DNA of 41,047 nt from Akkermansia muciniphila (GTDB lineage Bacteria > Verrucomicrobiota > Verrucomicrobiia > Verrucomicrobiales > Verrucomicrobiaceae), in NCBI GenBank assembly GCA_945882215.1, contig CAMCWM010000026.1, positions 1 to 41,047 on the forward strand, read 5' to 3'. This document shows positions 10,429 through 17,882 of this stretch, piece after piece. Under the pieces are notes generated by a model. It made no database searches and was not told the origin of the DNA. It saw nothing but the letters and a program-made list of their open reading frames with translations. The translations under genes and the position numbers were made by a program. How positions within the stretch are numbered: position 1 is the first letter of the stretch; each line of letters starts with the position of its first letter.

Positions 10429-10553
10429 GGGAGGTGAAGGGCGCAACCTCATCGGCCGCGAAAATCCCACCGTGAATCATCCAGCCACCCGCTCGGGCGG
10501 CACAATCGAACCCGGAGTGGGCAACGAACAAGGCGAAGCTGACAAAGAAGTGA

Positions 10554-11237
10554 TCACTTCAGCAGCTTTGCGAACTCCGGTTCCACCTTGCGCAATTCCT
10601 CGGCGATGATCTTCGCGATGACTTCGGCACCGTGGGCGTTGAGGTGGGTGTGGTCGGCCTTGCCATCTTTACCGGGTGGATTGAAGGCGTCAGAGCCGGT
10701 GAGACCGAGTTGATTGTGCAGATCGACACTGCGGACGAACAGATCGACGAGCGGAACCTGCTGCTCGCCGCCGACTTTGCGTGCAGCGTCGGCCCAAGGC
10801 TTGAGTTCGCCGCGAATCTTGCCGTTGTCGAAGGTGCGGCGGGCGAGCGAGGTGACGAGAATGGGTCTGGCACCGATGGCGCGGGCTTCTTCGATGAAGC
10901 GGATCAAATTTTGGCGATAGGTCGTCTCGGGGTCAGTCTCGCGCTTGGGGCCTTTACCCGGCATGTCGTTGTGACCGAACTGGATGAGGACGAAGGCCGG
11001 CTTCGAGTCGATGACCTTCTTCCAGTTGCCGGTGTCACGGAAACTTTTGCTGCTTTGGCCGCCGCCGGCGAAATTGATGCATTCGGCATCGGGGCCGATC
11101 AGTTTGGCGAATGCAGCGCCCCAGCCAGCTTTGTCGGTGACGGTGGAATCGCCAGCGAGCGCGACGCGGGTTTTGGTTTCGGCGGCGTGGGCGATCGTGA
11201 GGCTGCAAAAGAAGGCGAGAAGGCAATGGCGGAACAT
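10554..11237 (-). CDS. rhamnogalacturonan acetylesterase-like SGNH hydrolase (copy 2, catalytic Ser intact)
   Basis: A 227-residue secreted esterase starting at ATG 11237 (signal MFRHCLLAFFCSLTIAHA), seven bases after the trmB stop. The full SGNH set is visible: VALAGDSTVTD (nucleophile Ser31), FAGGGQSSKSF, FGHNDMPGKG and DHTHLNAHGA. By family it removes acetyl groups from pectic or related polysaccharides outside the cytoplasm. It is clearly paralogous to the adjacent copy 1. The tight spacing suggests co-transcription with trmB, though the functions are unrelated. The exact substrate is inferred from family only. Confidence 0.9.
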   Translation of the reverse strand: MFRHCLLAFFCSLTIAHAAETKTRVALAGDSTVTDKAGWGAAFAKLIGPDAECINFAGGGQSSKSFRDTGNWKKVIDSKPAFVLIQFGHNDMPGKGPKRETDPETTYRQNLIRFIEEARAIGARPILVTSLARRTFDNGKIRGELKPWADAARKVGGEQQVPLVDLFVRSVDLHNQLGLTGSDAFNPPGKDGKADHTHLNAHGAEVIAKIIAEELRKVEPEFAKLLK

Positions 11238-11244
11238 GAGCGAG

Positions 11245-11838
11245 TTAACGACCGATCTTCTGCCATCTCGCACGGCGGATGCTACGGCCCATGTTGAGCC
11301 AGTCCTGCTCGAAATCGGTGGTGGTGTAGAAGAAAGCGTCATCGGGCCAGTCGAGGCGGGCGAACTGATGCGTGCGTGACTCGAAACTGGCGAGCGCGTC
11401 CTCGAAATAGGGCTGGTCGTCGGTCTTGAGCAGGAATTCGCCGTCGGAGCTGAGGATGCGATGCAATCCATCCAGGAACTCGCTTTGATTCACGAGGCGG
11501 CGGTTGGCATGACCCTTCTTCGGCCACGGATCGGGGCAGAGCAGATGCAAGCGGCTCACGCTCGCAGTCGGCAGCAGCCAGCCGACGGTGTAGGCGCTTT
11601 CGAGGCGCATGATGCGGGCGTTCGGAAGCTGCATGCGCTCGATCTTGCGCATGGTTTTGTCCACACGGCCGAGCATGCGCTCCACACCGAGAAAATCGCG
11701 CTCGGGATGCTGCGCGGCCATGCCGGCGATGAAGGTGCCGTCACCGCAGCCGAGGTCGATCTCGAGCGGGCGGGTGGGGTCGGGGAAGACTTCGGTGAGT
11801 TCCTGGAAGTAGTCGGGCGGGGTGAACAGGGCGGGCAT
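11245..11838 (-). CDS. trmB: tRNA (guanine-N7-)-methyltransferase
   Basis: A 197-residue SAM-dependent methyltransferase that makes m7G46 in tRNA. Visible are the SAM-binding motif IDLGCGDGTFIAG, the GVERM block, and the family signature LCPDPWPKKGHANRRLV (usually KKRH; here KKGH), then LKTDDQPYF. ATG 11838 is chosen because the frame upstream (FVILNSTFVIS) only translates a dispersed GAATGACGAAT-type repeat. Downstream genes are the two esterases. Confidence 0.93.
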   Translation of the reverse strand: MPALFTPPDYFQELTEVFPDPTRPLEIDLGCGDGTFIAGMAAQHPERDFLGVERMLGRVDKTMRKIERMQLPNARIMRLESAYTVGWLLPTASVSRLHLLCPDPWPKKGHANRRLVNQSEFLDGLHRILSSDGEFLLKTDDQPYFEDALASFESRTHQFARLDWPDDAFFYTTTDFEQDWLNMGRSIRRARWQKIGR

Positions 11839-11928
11839 GAGGGAAATGACGAATGTCGAATTCAGAATGACGAATGAATGATGAAGCCCGAAGTGACAAG
11901 GCATTCGGTCATTCGGTTTTCATCATTC
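11839..11928. repeat. GAATGACGAAT-type dispersed repeat with hairpin
   Basis: The gap between trmB and the next gene consists of variants of GAATGACGAATG and ATTCGGTCATTCGG. GAATGATGA at 11876-11884 pairs with TCATCATTC at 11920-11928 (9-bp stem). The right arm overlaps the stop codon of the 1,053-residue gene. It could act as a transcription terminator or RNA stabiliser; from memory such repeats recur in PVC genomes, which I cannot verify here. Confidence 0.6.
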
Positions 11929-14900
11929 CACGATCATCTCGCCTTTCATGACGAGCCAGTGGCCGGGGAAGGTGCAGATGTAGGGGTATTTGCCTCTGGC
12001 GGTGGGGGCGGTGAAGCGGAGGGTCTCGCTGTCGCCTTGGTTGAGCATCTTGGTCTTGTGCAGGATCTTCGGGGAGTCGGGGATGAAGCCTTTGGCGAGG
12101 CCGTCGGGCGTTTTGGCCATTTCGTTGCCGGCCATGCCGACTTCGTCCGCCGCGCCGGGCTGGACGATGAGGAGATTGTGCGGGGTGACGTCGGGGTTTT
12201 CGAAGACGAGCTTAACGGGGGCTCTGGGAGCTACTTTGAACTCGCGCAGGTCGTAGAGCAGGCGCTCGGGGATGGTCTTGATGGTGAGGGTTTGCAGGCC
12301 GGGCTGCGCATCGAAAGGGTTCGGCGGCTCGGGCTTCTTCTTTTTCGCCATCAGGGCAGGTTTGGTGGGCTCGCTGTCTTTGAGGAACTTTTCGAGTTCG
12401 GGATGCTTCTGCATGAAGGCGGGGTTGCCCTTCCAAAGCGGCTGCAGCGTGTGGCTGTCGAGCGACGTGCGCAGCGCGTAGGTGAGGTAGCTGTCCATCG
12501 GGTGCTTCAGCAAATCGAGCGCGGCCTCCAGTGCCTCCGGCGTGCCGATGTAACTCGCCGCGATGGCTGCTTCGAGGCGGACGAGGCCGCTGGGGTCGTT
12601 GGCTCGGTCGCGGAGCATTGTCTGCACATACATAAAGGCTCCATGGATGGAATCTTCGCCCTCTCGAGCAAAGCCTTCTCGATGCTCTGCTGCTAAGACT
12701 CGCAAAAGTCGCAGTGCTGCAACTCTGGCTTCAGGTTGGCTGGCTCGTTCAGCGACTATGGCAGCAAGAATAACGCCGTGTTCAGGATCAGACACAATTT
12801 CAGCAAGCGTGCGCTCTTTTGCCGCCGGTTTCTTTTTTTGGGGGTGGGAAAGTAGCGGGAGTTGGCTGCTCATTAGTTCCCAAATTTCGTGAACGTGTCC
12901 CTCATCATAGTCGGAGACACTCTTGAACTCTTCAAACAGGTCACCAAGCCTCATCCCAGTTGCCACAGCCACTTCCGACTCATCCCTCACCCTCAACTCC
13001 ACCTTCGCCCGATAGCGTGTGCGGTAGTTTTCGCTCTTCAGCAGCTCCAGCAGCTCGGGGATGCTCGCTCCGGCGATCTTTGGTGCGGCTTCGAGTTTTT
13101 GATCCTTTGCGGTGATGCGCCAGATGCGGCCGGATTTTTTGTCGCGGCGGGTGTCGCGGAGGGAGTATTGGGCGTGGCCTTTGACGGGGTTGTACCAGTC
13201 GGCGATGTACATCGCGCCGTCGGGGCCTTGCTGGATGTCCACGGGGATGAAGCTCAGGTTCGTGCTCTGGAAGACGATGCCGACTTTCTTTTCCTCGAAG
13301 TGCGTGTCGTGCTCCACCCACTCGTGCAGCTCGACTTCGTTGGTGGGCTTGTAGCGCACGCGCATGAAGTGTTTTTTGTCGCGCAGGTCTTTGGGCCAGT
13401 GGCTGCTGGTGAGGAATTCCTGGCCGCAGGTGCCGCTGTAGGCGGGGAAGTAGTTCCCGGCGGGGACGTGGATGTCGGGGTAGGGCGCATTCAGCGCGTG
13501 CACGGCGCTGGCGAAGACAGGATGGCTGCCGACGTGGAAGCCCCAGTCGTCGAAGGTGATGCCCCAGGGGTTGGTGCTCATGTAGCTGCCAAACGCGAGC
13601 AGCTTGCCGGTGGCGGGGGTGTAGCGGAAAAAACTGCTCTCGCGGGCGCGGACGGGGCCGTAGGGCGTCTCGACCTGGCTGTGATGGAAGATGCTCTCGC
13701 GGAAGATGAGATCGCCTTCGGGACTCCAGACGAAGTCGTGCAAGGCGTGGTGGCTGTCCTCGGTGCCGAAGCCGGTGAGCAGTTTTTCGCGATGGTCGGC
13801 CTTGCCGTCGCCATCGGTGTCTTTGAGGAAGGTGAGGTGCGGCTGGTCGGAGACGAAGACGCCGCCATTGCCGAACTCGAAGCTGAGCGGGATGGCGAGC
13901 TTGTTGGCCCAAACGCTGCATTTGTCCGCGCGGTGATCGCCGTTGGTGTCTTCGAGGATGAGGATGCGATCCTGCGGGGCCTCGCCGGGCATGATTTGCG
14001 GGTAGGTGGTGCTCGTGCTGACCCACAGGCGGCCTTTGCCATCAAAACGGATGGCGATGGGCTTCACGAAGAGCTCCGGGAAGTCTTCTTCGGAGGCGAA
14101 GAGGCTGACTTCGAAGCGCGGGTCGATTTTGAAGGCCTTCAGTTCGTCGGCGGGAGAGACCCATTCGTTGATGGGGCGGTCTCCGGTGATGACGGGGAGG
14201 GGGTCGGTGCGGGAGTCGTCTGGGGGGACCGGATTGACCTGATTGACTGGATTGACGGATGCCCAGATGGCCTCGTCGCGGGCCTCGGTCATTTGGAGGA
14301 GCTTCTTCAATTCGCCGGGGAAGTTGACGACGCCGTAGGGCTCCATGCGGCCGCCTTTGATGTAGTAGTAGTTCAGCGGGCGGAAGTGCTGGAAGAACTT
14401 GTCCTCCTTTTCGACGACGGCGGCGCGGACGGCTTCGTTGAGCTTCGGCGGGGTTTCTTGCGTGAGCTGGTTGTAGAGGCGCTCGGCGAAGGCGGCGTAG
14501 CCGGCGGTGTTGAGATGCACGCCGTTGGTCGTCTTCGGAGCCAAATCGCTGAAAACATCCGCGAAGGCCACTTTCTCGGCCGCGGCGACCTTTTTCATCG
14601 CGTCGGTGTAGAGCTTGATTTGCGCGTTGAGATGCTCATGCGGCTTCTCAGCGGCCGTGGGGCTCACGAGGACGATTTTCGGCTCGGAGGTGCCGTTGTA
14701 GCGATGGGCCTTCAACTCGATGAGGAAGGCCTTGAGGAGCGTCTCGAACTCGGCGAGGCCCTTTTCGCCTTTGAAGCTCTCGTTGAAGCCGAAGGCGGCG
14801 AGGATGACGTCCGCCTTGTGCTCGGTGAGGTGCTGGTTGAGGTCGCCAAAGCCATCGGGCCGTGGGCGGAGGGACACTTCATCGGCGGACCAGCTCAGGT

Positions 14901-15084
14901 TGCGGAAGACGAGCTTCTCCTTGGCAAAACGCTGGTGCATGAGCGCCTCGAACTGGCCGTCGTCGCGCATGCGATCGAAGAGCGAGTTCCCGATGAGGGC
15001 GATGCGCGTGCCCGGTTTCAGCTCCAGCGGGAGCTGGGCGAGGGCAGGGACGGCAAGCAGGAGGGTGAGAAGGAGAAGTTTCAT
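11923..15084 (-). CDS. SGNH esterase - PVC dehydrogenase - HEAT - azurin-like cupredoxin fusion
   Basis: A 1,053-residue secreted protein (signal MKLLLLTLLLAVPALA). Residues ~20-215 form an SGNH hydrolase (IALIGNSLFDR with the Ser in a GNS variant of block I, RNLSWSADE, FGFNES, NGVHLNTAGY). Residues ~310-640 form the PVC dehydrogenase propeller (GRLWVSTSTTYPQI, GPDGAMYIADWYNPVKG, GRIWRI). A helical HEAT-like stretch follows (~660-920), then a type-1 copper domain (~960-1053) with PHNLL and C1037-TFPG-H1042-WLV-M1046, like the azurin C-terminal loop. No CxxCH is present, so copper seems to replace heme as the electron acceptor. Residues SVNPVNQVNPV encode a 9-bp tandem repeat (14232-14258). 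Likely a periplasmic deacetylate-and-oxidise enzyme; substrate unknown. Confidence 0.87.
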   Translation of the reverse strand: MKLLLLTLLLAVPALAQLPLELKPGTRIALIGNSLFDRMRDDGQFEALMHQRFAKEKLVFRNLSWSADEVSLRPRPDGFGDLNQHLTEHKADVILAAFGFNESFKGEKGLAEFETLLKAFLIELKAHRYNGTSEPKIVLVSPTAAEKPHEHLNAQIKLYTDAMKKVAAAEKVAFADVFSDLAPKTTNGVHLNTAGYAAFAERLYNQLTQETPPKLNEAVRAAVVEKEDKFFQHFRPLNYYYIKGGRMEPYGVVNFPGELKKLLQMTEARDEAIWASVNPVNQVNPVPPDDSRTDPLPVITGDRPINEWVSPADELKAFKIDPRFEVSLFASEEDFPELFVKPIAIRFDGKGRLWVSTSTTYPQIMPGEAPQDRILILEDTNGDHRADKCSVWANKLAIPLSFEFGNGGVFVSDQPHLTFLKDTDGDGKADHREKLLTGFGTEDSHHALHDFVWSPEGDLIFRESIFHHSQVETPYGPVRARESSFFRYTPATGKLLAFGSYMSTNPWGITFDDWGFHVGSHPVFASAVHALNAPYPDIHVPAGNYFPAYSGTCGQEFLTSSHWPKDLRDKKHFMRVRYKPTNEVELHEWVEHDTHFEEKKVGIVFQSTNLSFIPVDIQQGPDGAMYIADWYNPVKGHAQYSLRDTRRDKKSGRIWRITAKDQKLEAAPKIAGASIPELLELLKSENYRTRYRAKVELRVRDESEVAVATGMRLGDLFEEFKSVSDYDEGHVHEIWELMSSQLPLLSHPQKKKPAAKERTLAEIVSDPEHGVILAAIVAERASQPEARVAALRLLRVLAAEHREGFAREGEDSIHGAFMYVQTMLRDRANDPSGLVRLEAAIAASYIGTPEALEAALDLLKHPMDSYLTYALRTSLDSHTLQPLWKGNPAFMQKHPELEKFLKDSEPTKPALMAKKKKPEPPNPFDAQPGLQTLTIKTIPERLLYDLREFKVAPRAPVKLVFENPDVTPHNLLIVQPGAADEVGMAGNEMAKTPDGLAKGFIPDSPKILHKTKMLNQGDSETLRFTAPTARGKYPYICTFPGHWLVMKGEMIVE
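14232..14258 (-). repeat. in-frame 9-bp tandem repeat (GATTGACNN x3)
   Basis: Three consecutive units GATTGACCT, GATTGACTG and GATTGACGG on the plus strand lie inside the 1,053-residue gene and are read as NPV-NQV-NPV in the linker between the SGNH and dehydrogenase domains. The unit length is a multiple of three, so copy-number change would not break the frame. Confidence 0.7.
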
Positions 15085-15114
15085 GAAACGGAGCGTCTCA
15101 CACGGGCGGGGAGA

Positions 15115-15171
15115 GTTTCATGTTTCAAGTTTCGAGTGGAGTCGTCTTGAAACTTGGTGCGTGAAACTTGG
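15115..15171. repeat. TTTCAAGTTTC / GAAACTTG inverted short repeat
   Basis: Upstream of the 1,053-residue gene, tttcatgtttcaagtttcg (from 15116) is followed by inverted copies cttgaaacttgg and gtgaaacttgg (15145-15170). It can fold into a hairpin and lies in the divergent region before the FmdB-like gene. No promoter was recognised in it. Confidence 0.5.
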
Positions 15172-15242
15172 AACTCACAGATGGCTTTTCTTGAGCGTCC
15201 ATGAAGGCTGTCTATAGTCCGGTGGTTGTTTTCTATCCCACC

Positions 15243-15767
15243 ATGCCGATCTACGAGTTCTACTGCCCCGACAACAACAAGCTGTATTCATTCCTCGCCC
15301 GTTCGCTGGCTTATCGCGAGAAGGTGCCGACCTGTCCGGATGGCGAAGGTTTGAAAATGGAGAAGCGTGTTTCGCGCTTCGCCGTCATCGGCAAGGCGAA
15401 GGAGGAAACGGCAGATGATCCCTTCGCGGGCATCGACGAGTCCAAAATGGAGAGCTTCATGGCGGACATGGAGCGCGAGATGGGCGGCATGGACGAGGAA
15501 AACCCTGATCCTCGTCAACTCGGCCACTTCATGCGCAAGATGACGGACATGATGGGCGACAAAACGCCGCCGGAACTGCGTGAAATGGTACGCCGCCTCG
15601 AATCAGGTGAAGACCCCGAGAAGCTGGAGGAGCAGTTCGGCGGGATGGATGAAGGCGAAGGAGCCGATGCGTTGTTCTCGCAGATGCTCAAGCGCGTGAA
15701 GTCCGCCCGCAAAGAGCCGGTGCGTGACCCGAAGCTCTATGAGATGCGGGATTTCGTGAAGGAGTGA
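15243..15767 (+). CDS. FmdB-like protein with degenerate zinc ribbon
   Basis: 174 residues starting at ATG 15243, where MPIYEFYC matches the usual FmdB N-terminus; an upstream in-frame ATG at 15201 adds 14 unrelated residues. The FmdB zinc ribbon normally has two CxxC pairs; here only single cysteines remain (YEFYCPDN and PTCPDGEG), so zinc binding is doubtful. The rest is acidic, Met-rich and helical (ESFMADMEREMGGMDEE, PPELREMVRRLESGEDPEKLEE). Function unknown. Confidence 0.75.
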   Translation: MPIYEFYCPDNNKLYSFLARSLAYREKVPTCPDGEGLKMEKRVSRFAVIGKAKEETADDPFAGIDESKMESFMADMEREMGGMDEENPDPRQLGHFMRKMTDMMGDKTPPELREMVRRLESGEDPEKLEEQFGGMDEGEGADALFSQMLKRVKSARKEPVRDPKLYEMRDFVKE

Positions 15768-15787
15768 GCCGCAGGCAAAGACTGCGG

Positions 15788-15970
15788 CTACTTGATCTCG
15801 AACATCACATTCACGGGCGTGTCACTGCGGCTGAAGTCTCCGCGTTCCCAGCGCAGACGCGTGTTTTCCCACTGCCAGGCGTCGTTTTGTTCGGGCGTGG
15901 CCATGTCTTTCCCGTCTGTCGGAATGCGTCCGGCGGGCAGTTCGAGATCGAGAAGGAGTGGGGAAATCAT
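15788..15970 (-). CDS. small hypothetical protein coupled to the nucleotidyltransferase
   Basis: A 60-residue product (begins MISPLLLDLELPAGRIPTDG, ends DTPVNVMFEIK) whose ATG overlaps the stop of the upstream nucleotidyltransferase gene by ATGA (15967-15970). The coupling and plausible protein composition argue that it is real. No family recognised; it might be a partner of the nucleotidyltransferase. Confidence 0.55.
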   Translation of the reverse strand: MISPLLLDLELPAGRIPTDGKDMATPEQNDAWQWENTRLRWERGDFSRSDTPVNVMFEIK

Positions 15971-16497
15971 GACAGCAACAGCTCAAGTTTGGCCCAGATT
16001 TCGGCGTTGCCAAATTTTCCGCATAACGTCCGCAGTCCGTCGTGATCCAGCGCCGCCGGATTCAGCCGCATGAGTGAGATAATGTCCGTGCTGTCCTTGG
16101 CGAGCCGTTCGGGATTGTTTTTGATGGCATGTAGCTTGAGCGCCGCAATTCCCGCCACAGAAGGCACCCGAAGCACAGCAGAACCGATCTGCATCGTCAC
16201 GCAGTCTTGGTTGAGCGATTCGAAGGTGGATGCGCCCACGAACATCAAATCCACATCCTCCGCTTCCATGGAGGAGTGCTTCCAGCGCGAGAAAATCTCC
16301 GTCTCTGCTTCTTTGCGATAGCCAATGGATGTGAGAAGACGCTCCATCACAGGAATGTCGTGAGTGGCGATCAGAAAATCCACGTCCTTGGTGTTGCGCA
16401 CATATCCGTGGGCCTCCAACGACCTACCGCCGATCAGCATGAAATTCAATTCACCCCGACGTTGGGCACGGAACAAGTATTCGGCTAGCGACTGCAT
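15967..16497 (-). CDS. nucleotidyltransferase-fold protein (AbiEii/DUF6036-like)
   Basis: A 176-residue protein with a minimal nucleotidyltransferase core: LIGGRSLEAHGYVRNTKDVDFLI carries the GG (23-24) and the D-x-D pair (Asp38, Asp40), and EDVDLMFVG supplies a third acidic strand. A helical part follows (VAGIAALKLHAIKNNPERLAKDSTDI) with the lysine/aspartate pattern typical of AbiEii-like proteins. Members are found in toxin-antitoxin or phage-abortive systems and as stand-alone enzymes; neither role can be proven here. It is followed by a four-base-overlapping 60-residue gene. Confidence 0.75.
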   Translation of the reverse strand: MQSLAEYLFRAQRRGELNFMLIGGRSLEAHGYVRNTKDVDFLIATHDIPVMERLLTSIGYRKEAETEIFSRWKHSSMEAEDVDLMFVGASTFESLNQDCVTMQIGSAVLRVPSVAGIAALKLHAIKNNPERLAKDSTDIISLMRLNPAALDHDGLRTLCGKFGNAEIWAKLELLLS

Positions 16498-16553
16498 GGG
16501 GAATCCTAAATGGAGGGCATGTCGCGCTCAAGCCGCTTGTCCGGCAATGCCAT

Positions 16554-17819
16554 TCACCGCCCGCTCACCGACACTGCGCCCATCGCGGGCACCATGATCT
16601 CATCGCCGGGTTTGAGTGTTGTACTGGCGTTGAGGCGGTTGATTTCACGGATGCGGTCCGGGGTGGTACTGAACTGCCCGGCGATGGTCTCGATGGTATC
16701 CGAACGATCGACACGGTAGGCGAGGATGCCGCGATGGCTGTCCGCCGTGCTGGCGGCGGGTTTGGCAGGGGCTGGAGCGGGCGTGGGTGCTGGAGCCAGC
16801 CCAGCGGCAGGCGGTGGCGCTGGCTCAGAGATGCCAAAGCCGGGCAGAGGAACCGTGTCGCTGGACTCACGCGCAGGCGGCGTGGAGCGGGAGCTGGAGG
16901 CCACGCTGCTGCTACGACCAGGGATTTTCAGCCGCTGGCCGACGAAGATCTTATTAACGTCCTTGATGCCGTTCGCGCTGGCGAGCGTGGCGGTGGCCAT
17001 CTTGTGCTTGATGGCGATGGCCTTGAGGCTGTCGTTTTTCTTCACAGTGTAAGAGGTGGAGGTGCTGGCACTGGTTGATGAACTGCCAGGGGGCGAAGGC
17101 CGGTAACTCACCTGCGTGGTCGGCGAACTGAGGCGATGCGGCGAAGGAATGAGTAGCGTCTGACCGACACGGACCTCGTCCTCCGTCATGCGGTTGAGCT
17201 GCTGAATCTCGCCCACGCTGACGCGATGTGTGGAGGCGATGCGGAAGAGCGTGTCGCCGGGCCGGGCCACATACGTCGTGTGGGCGGCGAGATCGGTGCC
17301 GCCGTCGTAGCGGGTGCCAGAGCTTTTGCCTCCACGTTTGATGCTGCTCACATCGCGCTCCAACTCACCGAGCCGGAGGTTTTGCACCTTGTCGTTGTCG
17401 CGCAGCTTTGCCACTTGGCTGCTCAGGTCGCCGGTGGGGCCATAGACTTTCGGCGGCGGCGGTGGGCCTGCGGTGGATTTTTTTGAAGAGGAGGACAACT
17501 TGGTGCTCGGCTTCGTGGTCGTGGACTTGGATGCCGTAGCTTTGGGAGCGGTGCCATACCCTGGAGGCGGTGGATAGGTGTAGCCGGGGGGCGGTGGATA
17601 AGTGCCAGGGTAGCTGGGATAGGTCGCCGGAGCCTGCACCGCCGCGGCCGACTGGCGCGTGCTCTTCGTGGAGATCTGTTTCGGCGCACCAGCCGCCGGG
17701 TAGCCAGGAGGTGGCGGTGCCGTGTAGGTGTAGGAAACCTGGGCCGAGAGCGGCAGAACCATCCCCCCAATAGCGACGAGGGTGCTCAGCACACGGGAGG
17801 CGGCGGGAGGCGTCTTCAT
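16554..17819 (-). CDS. secreted LysM-repeat protein (three LysM domains)
   Basis: 421 residues with a signal peptide (LSTLVAIGGMVLPLSAQ). A Pro/Tyr-rich region (PPPPGY repeats, ~35-90) leads to a short coiled coil (~131-160, LSSQVAKLRDNDKVQNLRLGE). Three LysM domains follow at ~183-226 (YVARPGDTLFRIASTH), 257-300 (YTVKKNDSLKAIAIKHK) and ~369-412 (YRVDRSDTIETIAGQF), joined by Ser/Pro/Ala linkers. It should bind peptidoglycan; no hydrolase domain is present, so it may anchor or recruit. It is divergent from the amidase gene across a short AT-rich promoter region, which supports a shared cell-wall role. Confidence 0.88.
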   Translation of the reverse strand: MKTPPAASRVLSTLVAIGGMVLPLSAQVSYTYTAPPPPGYPAAGAPKQISTKSTRQSAAAVQAPATYPSYPGTYPPPPGYTYPPPPGYGTAPKATASKSTTTKPSTKLSSSSKKSTAGPPPPPKVYGPTGDLSSQVAKLRDNDKVQNLRLGELERDVSSIKRGGKSSGTRYDGGTDLAAHTTYVARPGDTLFRIASTHRVSVGEIQQLNRMTEDEVRVGQTLLIPSPHRLSSPTTQVSYRPSPPGSSSTSASTSTSYTVKKNDSLKAIAIKHKMATATLASANGIKDVNKIFVGQRLKIPGRSSSVASSSRSTPPARESSDTVPLPGFGISEPAPPPAAGLAPAPTPAPAPAKPAASTADSHRGILAYRVDRSDTIETIAGQFSTTPDRIREINRLNASTTLKPGDEIMVPAMGAVSVSGR

Positions 17820-17882
17820 ATGGCTATTGTAGAAAATTAGATTGTTAATTCAAACAAATATTTTATATAACCGAATATAATT
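17820..17882. promoter_or_regulatory. AT-rich divergent promoter region (LysM gene / amidase)
   Basis: This short gap is strikingly AT-rich against its surroundings. Rightward: TTGTTA (17842-17847), 16-18 bases, then TATATAAC (17864-17871), placing transcription start almost at the amidase start codon. Leftward: TTGAAT, 16 bases, TACAAT, ending about six bases before the LysM ATG. Both transcripts would be nearly leaderless. Consensus matching only. Confidence 0.5.

Noticed and set aside
10431..10553. Possible gene remnant between the esterase copies (minus strand reads MIHGGIFAADEV, faintly like the MYG1 N-terminus).
   Set aside because: Too short and with no supporting sequence around it; likely chance.
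12889..15150. A 753-residue plus-strand frame across the SGNH-dehydrogenase-azurin gene.
   Set aside because: Val/Gly/Glu-rich antisense shadow with no domain; the minus frame has clear motifs along its length.
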